From Alphaproteobacteria bacterium (GTDB lineage: Bacteria > Pseudomonadota > Alphaproteobacteria > Rhizobiales > NORP267): a stretch of 43,443 nt of DNA. Below are positions 8,350 to 16,650 of this stretch, piece after piece. A model generated the notes under the pieces. The model searched no databases. It saw only the letters and a list, made by a program, of their open reading frames with translations, and was not told the DNA's origin. The DNA lies in contig JAQRMX010000005.1 in NCBI GenBank assembly GCA_028599125.1, positions 1 to 43,443 on the forward strand. Direction: 5' to 3'. The position numbers and the translations under genes were made by a program. Every line of letters starts with the position of its first letter. Position 1 is the stretch's first letter.

Positions 8350-9146
8350 TGCGTATGTTTGAGGAGATCATATGCTTCATAGTGGCTCTCACGTTGCATT
8401 TGCTATGCTTCTGGGCACTGGCTCAGGGTGTGAGCTCTGCCAGATTTGTGGGGAATACGGTGATCTCTCTTGAAGCCGTACCGGCCAGACTTTCTGCGCA
8501 GGTGACAGATTGGCAGCGCCCGATTACGCTTGTGAACACGGAACCCCAGATGGCTGTGCCTATTGACACGGCTGTACCTATTGACACAGCCATTGAACAA
8601 ATATTTCCTGCAACAACCATGGATACCGCGCTTGCATCTATATCTCCGGTCCTACCTATTATGCTCCCAGGCCCATCCGGGGTACGGAAGATTGATGCGG
8701 CACTACCACCTCATCAAGAGCCAGCACCAGCCAAATCCACATCTAAAACAAAACCAAAATTCACCTCGACATCCACCCCAGTTCAGGTTGCTGCGGAAAT
8801 TGGTCAAAGCCAGTTTATGAAAAATCAATGTAATGTGGACATCAGCACCTGCGATGCCGCCCGAACCCAAACACTGATGGAACGTTGGGGCGCGCGTATA
8901 AGACAGAGCATTGAGCAGCGCAAACGTTACCCACGCGGGGCAAGGTCAAGTGGAACAGTGTATATTCAACTGTCGGTAACTTCCGGTGGACAGCTTGTCA
9001 TGACAAGCTTGCGCCAGTCATCCGGGAACGCCGCACTTGATCAAGCCGCACTTGACACTGTGCGACGCGCAAGGTTTACACGCGCCCCTGAAGGGCTGTC
9101 AAATGCACAGTACACTTTCAATTTGCCGATCACATTCTCTCGATAG
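8346..9146 (+). CDS. tonB: TonB family energy transducer
   Basis: 266 aa; N-terminal TM, Pro/Lys-rich middle, C-terminal IRQSIEQRKRYPRGARSSGTVYIQLSVTSGGQLVMTSLRQSSGNAALDQAALDTVRRA typical of the TonB C-terminal domain; start overlaps the exbD stop. Confidence 0.88.
   Translation: MMRMFEEIICFIVALTLHLLCFWALAQGVSSARFVGNTVISLEAVPARLSAQVTDWQRPITLVNTEPQMAVPIDTAVPIDTAIEQIFPATTMDTALASISPVLPIMLPGPSGVRKIDAALPPHQEPAPAKSTSKTKPKFTSTSTPVQVAAEIGQSQFMKNQCNVDISTCDAARTQTLMERWGARIRQSIEQRKRYPRGARSSGTVYIQLSVTSGGQLVMTSLRQSSGNAALDQAALDTVRRARFTRAPEGLSNAQYTFNLPITFSR
8553..8588 (+). repeat. Imperfect tandem duplication of 18 bp inside tonB (AVPIDTAVPIDT)
   Basis: gctgtgcctattgacacg (8553-8570) followed by gctgtacctattgacaca (8571-8588), differing at two bases. 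Confidence 0.9.
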
Positions 9147-10329
9147 TCATTCTTGCAATATGAAACTGGAATTCCCCTGGTTTGATGAAGACTTTTCACC
9201 TAATGAAAGTTAAGTAATTCTGATTTGCTCTGGCAGGGTCGTTTCCCGGTGGCATCTCTATCAAGTCAGGTTCAGTTCACGAACTTGTTCCTCCATATCT
9301 CAACAGCCCATAATCCATACCTTTATCCCTTATGCGCTTGGCTGTTTTTTTCTAATTTTAGTTCTTTTTTCGTTTCCGTTACAGCCGTACATCCCTGATT
9401 CCATTGGCACGCGCATTAATCGGTCCTTTCAGATCATCAAAGCCAACGCCTTATTTCTCTGAACCTTTTTCTACGGACTCTACCACTTTCCTTTGGCGCT
9501 CCTTTGCCAACTTCGAATCACTGATTTGGCACACGTGTTTTCCCAGACGTAAGCGACTTTATCAAAAAACAGATGCACTCTTATTCCAGCTGGTTCAGCC
9601 TCTCGCTCTCCTGTTCCTTAACCAGATCTTGCTACCTGAAATCTTCATCTTTCTGCTAAAATTCACTGCCCCCGGCAGAAAATTATTCCGCATCAGATAA
9701 TACAAACAGGGGGTTCTCCGAAAAAATCATCGGCGCGGATTACAAAACAGCCAATGATCAGGAGACCACAATCACCTTCTGTATTATTCAGAGAGATTAG
9801 GTTGGGGCCGCCAGAGGTCCAAATTTTCCTTTCTTATTTTAAGAAAATTCCCAACCTTATGATCCTTGTGTTAGATTTGGGGATTAGAACCTTAAGGCCT
9901 GATCGTCGCGGGCAGTTTTATAGGTCATCAATTATCCGCAAGAAGCGAATTCTTTCATTATGGCTTGAAGCGAAGAGGAAAGCTTTTGTGTTTTTATATG
10001 CGTGTTCCAGATCTTATTAATAACCTAAGACATTAAATCAAAATAATAAATTAGAGTTATTTTGGCTGCTCGGTATGTGATATCGCGAAAATTTAATAAC
10101 TGAGACTGCCACTTTCATCAATCCCTTTGCGGATAAATGACTGCATTTTTTCAAAAATTACTTTATTCGCAAGAGGACTGAATTGCACATCATCAAGAAA
10201 GGGACCAGCAAAATAATTTCCACAGCGACAGCCCATGCACAGGAAAACACCTATTCCTCACGCTCCTATGGGGAAACATGCAGCTGGGATCATCCCATGA
10301 CTGGCCAGCATTGTTGAAACAATCCAGAA

Positions 10330-10359
10330 CCCCAGACTTTACAACCCCAGACTTCACAG
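10330..10359. repeat. Imperfect 15-bp tandem repeat (ccccagactttacaa / ccccagacttcacag)
   Basis: Read directly in sequence; lies in an otherwise non-coding region. Confidence 0.85.
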
Positions 10360-10902
10360 AAATTACCAAATCGGCTGAGGGAAAATAATGTTGCAAATTT
10401 GCCACAAATTCCTGTTTAATGCACTTGAAAGTCGCTACCACTTTACGCGCAATCTCTACACAAGCACGTGTGGAAGCACTAAAAAACATATTTACAACTG
10501 GATGGAACCGCCAGGACAGTGCCTAAAACAAGGCTTGTCAAATTCGGTCTCATCGCCAAGGACAAGCTCACCATAAGCACGCTGATAGCCGTTGTATGGT
10601 CGCTCCCGGAGGGGAACTCCAATCACCTTCAATGTTAAGACTTCAGAAGTATCCCAGTCTTTAACGGATATCACAAAAAACAAGAAACGAAAAAATAAAA
10701 GAAAATTGTCCTTTTCTTCATTTAAAGAAAAAGAATATATGCTAAAATATTGTTCTATTTGTTGATATTCGACGTCTGAAATGCAGACGAATCAGAGGTG
10801 AGAATAAAAATGAACTCACGTAAATTTATATGATTAAAATCAAAGTCACAAATTAAAATTAACAGAAAGTACATTATAGATCCAAGGGCGGGGATAGAAG
10901 AT

Positions 10903-12102
10903 ATGCAGAAAATTCACTTCATTCGTCATGTTATACAGACTTATATTATAAATATTTCTTTTACATTCATGATTTTCCTGATCCTGCAGACAATAGAAGC
11001 ACACGCAGCCAGGCTGTCGGCAGAGAAAATTGCAAAGCAGGTCATTGCCATCGCCAAGGCACGAGGAGCAGAAAGCGCGACATATCGCTCTGCTCACACA
11101 ACAACTGAAGGTGTACTCGTTGAGGAGCTAAGATTCAAAATTAAAAAAGACAGGAACAATGAGGACCATATCAAAATAAAATCTCTCCTTTTCAAAAAAC
11201 CGGCTTTAGGAAAAAAGGGAGCTATCAAAGCAGAAAGCTTAACAGTCTCAGGGTTGAAAGTGAACATTGCAAATGAGAGCTTTATGATAAGTGAAGGAAA
11301 ATTCTCTGAAGTCCTTATCTCCAGATCAAAGAAAAATATCCTCGGATTCTACGATCAAATATTACCAACAACTTACAAAAAAATGGCACTGCGGGGTATC
11401 AGCGTTCAAATTCCAGATCATCAGGAAGGAAAAAAGTCAAAAATCTTTACCTTCCCGATTGGAAGTCTCACTTCTGAATTAAAACATGAGAAGCCGAATT
11501 ATTTTATCAAAATTCACCTTAAGGATGCAGTTCTAGAAGCTTCCAAAGGCACAAAATTGATGAAAAAATGGATGGGAGCGCTGGGCTATCAGAAAATTAC
11601 TGGTAGCATAGATATTGCCCTTAAATGGAAAAATGGGCCAAAGCCGATTCTGAAAATTGAGCAGATTGAAGCCAATGTACCGGAAGTAGGAAAAATAATC
11701 CTATCCGGTGAGGCTGTAGCCCCTGGTAAAAAAGAATTATTTGAATTGCAGACAATGCCCTTTCTGATGTTCTCCAATTTGTGGAAATTCAAATCGCTTA
11801 AAGTTACTTTTGCAAATGATTCCGTTATTGAACGATACATCAGAAAAGAGGCTGATCAGAACGGTATCACTACAGGAGTGATCGTAGGAGATATACTCAA
11901 GGATTTGCCGAATAATATTAAATCTCTGAAAAACAAGGCGTTCTCTCTCAAAGTTGAGACAACTTTGAGAGCTTTTCTACACAAGCCCGGAAATTTATCC
12001 CTTTCTTTCAAAGCAAAAAAACCGCTCCCTTTCGATGAGATGCTGGAGGCACCTTACATAACCTCTGATGAAAATGTGGCCGTTAATATCAACGCTGACT
12101 AA
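10903..12102 (+). CDS. Hypothetical exported protein
   Basis: 399-aa uninterrupted ORF with a hydrophobic N-terminal signal/anchor (YIINISFTFMIFLILQTIEAHA). Long amphipathic content; no family confidently recognised. Confidence 0.65.
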   Translation: MQKIHFIRHVIQTYIINISFTFMIFLILQTIEAHAARLSAEKIAKQVIAIAKARGAESATYRSAHTTTEGVLVEELRFKIKKDRNNEDHIKIKSLLFKKPALGKKGAIKAESLTVSGLKVNIANESFMISEGKFSEVLISRSKKNILGFYDQILPTTYKKMALRGISVQIPDHQEGKKSKIFTFPIGSLTSELKHEKPNYFIKIHLKDAVLEASKGTKLMKKWMGALGYQKITGSIDIALKWKNGPKPILKIEQIEANVPEVGKIILSGEAVAPGKKELFELQTMPFLMFSNLWKFKSLKVTFANDSVIERYIRKEADQNGITTGVIVGDILKDLPNNIKSLKNKAFSLKVETTLRAFLHKPGNLSLSFKAKKPLPFDEMLEAPYITSDENVAVNINAD

Positions 12103-12239
12103 AAAGACGCCTACAAGCAGTTAGCAGTAAAAAAGCATTCTATCCGCTATTTTGGCTGTAGACAGAATCAAGACGTGCCTTTTCAAAATAAAAGAAAACG
12201 GCCACCAAACTGGGCAATCAAAGTAACAGGGAGGCAGCA

Positions 12240-13658
12240 TTAATCCGCGTAGGGATTGTTCACTTTACGAATGTGAAGGCGTATTGGTGTGCCAGACAAA
12301 TCAAATGACTCACGTAATCTGTTGATCAGGTAGCGTGTGTATGATTCAGGCACTTCCTGAGCTCTTTGTGAAAAAATCACGAAAGTGGGTGGGCGGTTCC
12401 TGGGCTGTGTCATGTAGCGCAAGCGAATCCGACGGCCTGAAACGACCGGAGGAGGATTCCGCGTGGTTGCATCCTGAAGAAAACGGTTAAGTTCGGGAGT
12501 CGGGATCCGCTTTCCCCAGATATCAGCCACTGTAAAAACAGCTTTCATCAGTTTATCAACGCCCTGGCCTGTTTTTGCAGAAACCGAAACAAGGATTATA
12601 CCGCATATTTGCGGTAATAATCGTTTTACTTCCGTTTCCATATGAGAGAGTATTTTCTTTTTATCCCCTTCAATCTGATCCCATTTATTCACTGCCATAA
12701 CAATAGCACGGCCTTCATTGATAATCATATCGGCAATCTGAATATCCTGCTTCTCAAAAGGATGATTGGCGTCAACGACAATAATCACAATCTCAGAAGA
12801 ACTGATAGCGTGAAACGTCTCACCTACAGATAATTTTTCAAGCCGCTCTCTGATCCTGCTCTTACGACGTACTCCTGCCGTATCATGCAAAAGAAGCTGT
12901 TTTCCGTGCCATGACCATGGGATCTGGATGGTATCACGCGTAATTCCTGCCTCGGCCCCCGTTAACACCCTTTCCACACCGACTATACGATTGATTAAAG
13001 TTGATTTTCCTACATTAGGACGGCCGACAATCGCAACACGCAAAGCTGAAGGTGCAGATGAAGGTGAAGATGAAAACCGACGCGACTCTATCCTCGGAAG
13101 AGTGACGTCATTTTCACAAACAGAACCAACACGACCCAACAAAGAAATTTCTGACTTATCCTCTTGCCGACTCACATAAAAACGTAAGGCCTGATACAGA
13201 TCGGCGCTCCCCTCTCCATGCTCGGCAGAAAGCATAAGAGGTGTCCCAAGCCCCAGACTAAAAGCATCAATCACACCTGAATTAACTGCATTCCCCTCAC
13301 ACTTGTTTGCCAAAAGCAATATTGGTTTGCCTTTCTTGCGCAGAAATTCTGCAAAATGAATATCAGAAGAAGATACACCGGCACGGGCATCAATCAAAAA
13401 TAGACACAGGCTGGCCTCATCAACTGCCCGCTCAGTCTGAATGCACATGCGGGCATCAAGGGAACCGGATGGAACAACCTGCAAGCCTGCCGTATCAACC
13501 AAACGAAACGAAAGGGCGCCCCAAACAACGTCTTGCTCTTTGCGATCACGCGTAACACCGGACTGATCATTAACAAGAGCTAGACGATAACCAACAAGCC
13601 TGTTGAACAGTGTGGATTTACCAACATTGGGACGTCCAACAATCGCAATTGTCAACAC
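12240..13658 (-). CDS. der: Ribosome biogenesis GTPase Der (EngA)
   Basis: 472 aa with two tandem GTPase domains: AIVGRPNVGKSTLFNRLVG and AIVGRPNVGKSTLINRIVG; C-terminal KH-like domain. Confidence 0.96.
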   Translation of the reverse strand: MLTIAIVGRPNVGKSTLFNRLVGYRLALVNDQSGVTRDRKEQDVVWGALSFRLVDTAGLQVVPSGSLDARMCIQTERAVDEASLCLFLIDARAGVSSSDIHFAEFLRKKGKPILLLANKCEGNAVNSGVIDAFSLGLGTPLMLSAEHGEGSADLYQALRFYVSRQEDKSEISLLGRVGSVCENDVTLPRIESRRFSSSPSSAPSALRVAIVGRPNVGKSTLINRIVGVERVLTGAEAGITRDTIQIPWSWHGKQLLLHDTAGVRRKSRIRERLEKLSVGETFHAISSSEIVIIVVDANHPFEKQDIQIADMIINEGRAIVMAVNKWDQIEGDKKKILSHMETEVKRLLPQICGIILVSVSAKTGQGVDKLMKAVFTVADIWGKRIPTPELNRFLQDATTRNPPPVVSGRRIRLRYMTQPRNRPPTFVIFSQRAQEVPESYTRYLINRLRESFDLSGTPIRLHIRKVNNPYAD

Positions 13659-13684
13659 GAAGCTACCTCTTAAAAGATCACAGA

Positions 13685-15007
13685 TTATTCAAGGACCAAG
13701 AAAGACCCTTCATTAGTCAGCACATAAATGCGGCCATTGGCGATCACAGGTGCAAGGTAGACAGGCTCAGCAAGATCTATATGTGAAAAAACATTTCCAC
13801 TCCTTGCATCAACAGCAAGGACAAGTCCATCTGACGACACAAGCCATAGCAATCCCTCGGCTAAAACCGGACCACTCCAAGTAAGTTCCTGATCCGGGGT
13901 TGAAAGCCGGGTAACCCAATATGACTCCCCACTTGAGCGATCAAGGGCAGCAAGTCGTCCTTCAAGATCAACCAGATATACAGCCTTTCCGGATACAGAG
14001 GGCCTTTGTGAACCGGAAATACCTTTCCGCCACAAACGGAAACCTGTGCTCAATTCAACAGCAGAAAAAAAACCGGAGGCCGAGACAGAGTAAACAATGC
14101 CTTTGTCAATGACCGGGTGCGCCGCGACATTGCTTATTGGCCCAAGACCAGAAAAATAACGAGAACGAAAAAGCTTTTCTAACCATACAGGCTTGCCATC
14201 AGACCTTTCAAAAGCAACAACCTCACCGGAAGAAAAAGGCACCACGACATTGCTACCTGCGACCGCAGGACCAGAAAGGCCCAACAGCCCGGAAGCAACC
14301 TCTAGGCCCTGATAATCCCATTTCTGTGCGCCAGTAAGCCCATCAAATACAATCAGACGGTCACTTTTGGTAACGACGAAGACATCTCTGTCTTTAACAG
14401 TAGGTGCAGAACGGAAAGGAACTGCGGAATCAAACCGCCAGAATTCTGTTCCGTTCATAGGATCCAGAGCATGTAGAGTGCCATAGCCGGTCGATACGTA
14501 CAAAACATCATTTTCCACTGCTAGCCCACCGCTGTGAATGATCAATTTGCTAGTTTCAGGATAGAGGTACAGAAAATTACGCGGACCACCTGTGACAGGG
14601 AATGAGACAAGATTACCCTCAATATCAAAGATAAAAACATGATCCTGATAGATAAGCGGTGGGCTCGAAAGACGACCCTGACCTGAAGAACCCTGAACAA
14701 TTTCAACAACCCTGGCACTTACGGGTATGTGTGTAAGAGAAAGATGCCCCATTGCATTTGCATGATTACCGCCTGATTGGGACCAACTATCATTCATCCT
14801 CGGCTCAGGCAAAGGAGGTGCCAGATCATTCATTTCTTTCTGGAACAGAGCATCTTTCTTCAGGACCAGGAGACTGCGCTCTCCTTCCAATTTTTCCTCA
14901 CTGGGGGTGAACAGCCCCAGATCAATCATTTTACAGCCTGGCAGGGTCATCACTCCCAAGAGGGAAAAAACAAAAAAAACTGCAGAAAAAAAAGCTGAAA
15001 CCGTCAT
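13685..15007 (-). CDS. bamB: Outer membrane assembly lipoprotein BamB-like (PQQ-type beta-propeller)
   Basis: Lipobox LPGC, PQQ-like repeats (LYVSTGYGTLHALDPMNGTEFWRF, LIVFDGLTGAQKWDYQG, GRLAALDRSSGESYWV), next to der and a YfgM-like gene as in many proteobacteria. Confidence 0.9.
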   Translation of the reverse strand: MTVSAFFSAVFFVFSLLGVMTLPGCKMIDLGLFTPSEEKLEGERSLLVLKKDALFQKEMNDLAPPLPEPRMNDSWSQSGGNHANAMGHLSLTHIPVSARVVEIVQGSSGQGRLSSPPLIYQDHVFIFDIEGNLVSFPVTGGPRNFLYLYPETSKLIIHSGGLAVENDVLYVSTGYGTLHALDPMNGTEFWRFDSAVPFRSAPTVKDRDVFVVTKSDRLIVFDGLTGAQKWDYQGLEVASGLLGLSGPAVAGSNVVVPFSSGEVVAFERSDGKPVWLEKLFRSRYFSGLGPISNVAAHPVIDKGIVYSVSASGFFSAVELSTGFRLWRKGISGSQRPSVSGKAVYLVDLEGRLAALDRSSGESYWVTRLSTPDQELTWSGPVLAEGLLWLVSSDGLVLAVDARSGNVFSHIDLAEPVYLAPVIANGRIYVLTNEGSFLVLE

Positions 15008-15696
15008 TTTTTAACTCCTTCTGCAGTTCCTGGAATCATTTTCACTTCCTGAGAAGCAAGAACCGAAAGCATAATCCGGGAACGTTGTCTCACGCCCTCC
15101 GGAGCATCCGGATTTATAAAAATCTGCCTGAAAATCCGTTCCGCCTCCAGAATGTCTCCAGACCTGTACGCAGCTAAACCTGACAATTCAAGTGCAGAAG
15201 CACGCCAAGGAGATCCGTCAACAAGAAGAGGAGCAAGATTCTGTTCTATTGCTTTACGATCAGCCTCATCAAAAGATAATCGCACAGACTCAATGCGCGC
15301 TAATGATCGTAACGCTTCATCAGACGCGTTAACTGACAAAGCCTCATAAACAGAAAGCGACTCAGCACGCTCCCCACGCTCCATTGCCAGACCTGCCTTG
15401 ATAAAAAAAGAAAAATCCTTGTAGCCTCCCTCTCCATTCTCGAAAAAATCCTCTAATGCCTGAGAGGCCTCTTCTGTCTTGCCCTGTTCAATGAGATCTA
15501 GCAGCATTTCAAAACGCATGCCGGATTCATTTATCCGAGCGTTAAGATTCCATTTCCAAAACACATAGCCACCTGCGCTTACCACAAACAGAAAGGCAGA
15601 AAGCGCAATGAAAAGCCAATAACGACTCCAGATGACCTTCATCTTATCGCGACGCAATTCTTTATCAATTCCATGAAAAATAAACTCTTCAGTCAT
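15004..15696 (-). CDS. YfgM-like tetratricopeptide membrane protein
   Basis: MTEEFIFHGIDKELRRDKMKVIWSRYWLFIALSAFLFVVSAGGYVFWKWN: single N-terminal TM followed by a TPR-like region. Overlaps the bamB start. The ORF track start (15753) is upstream of a more plausible Met. Confidence 0.75.
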   Translation of the reverse strand: MTEEFIFHGIDKELRRDKMKVIWSRYWLFIALSAFLFVVSAGGYVFWKWNLNARINESGMRFEMLLDLIEQGKTEEASQALEDFFENGEGGYKDFSFFIKAGLAMERGERAESLSVYEALSVNASDEALRSLARIESVRLSFDEADRKAIEQNLAPLLVDGSPWRASALELSGLAAYRSGDILEAERIFRQIFINPDAPEGVRQRSRIMLSVLASQEVKMIPGTAEGVKK

Positions 15697-15873
15697 CCCC
15701 ACCCACTTCAGTTCAGCACAGAGAACAAAAATTGACAACATACCCTTGGACAAGGCTCAACAGAAGGCACCCCAAAATAAGATAACACAGATTCTAGGTC
15801 ACTAGCCAAAAACATCCTTCTTCGGCCTCAAAAAACAGATATGAAGGAAAAAATCCCCAGACTATCTATAGCC

Positions 15874-16446
15874 CTAAACAAGAGAAATACCGATCACCCG
15901 AGAGTGAAGATAGAACAATAACGTCAAGTAAAAAATAAAGCCTGCAGCCATAGCAAGTACATCATTAAAAACAAGAGACTTTTTAGCTACAGCAATATTT
16001 GTCCCTGAGACATTAACTTTAGGTTGAAAAAACCGAATCACAAATAAAATAACTGACCAGACTAGAAAACTACCAAATAAAAAAGAACCAGCAAGATCCC
16101 CATTGGCCATGAGATGGGAAAATGCCCATAGCAGCACGGCTAAAAGTAGGGGATGACTGACACTTGAACTGATTTTTCCGGAGAAACAGAATGAAAATAA
16201 AAAAATGCACGACGGAATCATGAACAGGAAAGAAATATGACGGCTCCAAGAAGGAGCCTGCCACAAAAATACAGGATCATAACGTACTGCCGCATAGCCA
16301 GAAAAAATCAGATACAAGCTTAAAAAGGAAAAAAAAATAAACAAAATCTTATAAGGGAGCGGACCGATTTTTTCCCGCAACCCCAACAAACGTGGCAAGG
16401 AATGAGAAGAAAAAAATAAAACCAGTCCTACAACCAACATGCGCAT
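15874..16446 (-). CDS. NnrU family multi-pass membrane protein
   Basis: 190 aa; N-terminal LFFSSHSLPRL and PLLLAVLLWAFSHLMANGDLAGSFLFGSFLVWS are characteristic of NnrU. Confidence 0.8.
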   Translation of the reverse strand: MRMLVVGLVLFFSSHSLPRLLGLREKIGPLPYKILFIFFSFLSLYLIFSGYAAVRYDPVFLWQAPSWSRHISFLFMIPSCIFLFSFCFSGKISSSVSHPLLLAVLLWAFSHLMANGDLAGSFLFGSFLVWSVILFVIRFFQPKVNVSGTNIAVAKKSLVFNDVLAMAAGFIFYLTLLFYLHSRVIGISLV

Positions 16447-16650
16447 TGCATACCTCTCTCAAAATTCCAAAAAGGCAAAGATACCAACAAAAATACCAGG
16501 CCACGACAGAAATAATAGCATTACAGAAACGCTGGTATGAAAAAAACATCAGCTTTCAAAGAAAGCCCTGAAATCTGAAGATAAGTCTTCCCTTATAAGA
16601 TACAGGCTTTAATAAAAAAGCTGAAAACAAAATTACAGGGAAATAAGTCC

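Noticed and set aside
13050-13110. gaaggtgcagatgaaggtgaagatgaa repeat-like stretch
   Set aside because: Explained by the Ser/Pro/Ala-rich linker between the two GTPase domains of Der.
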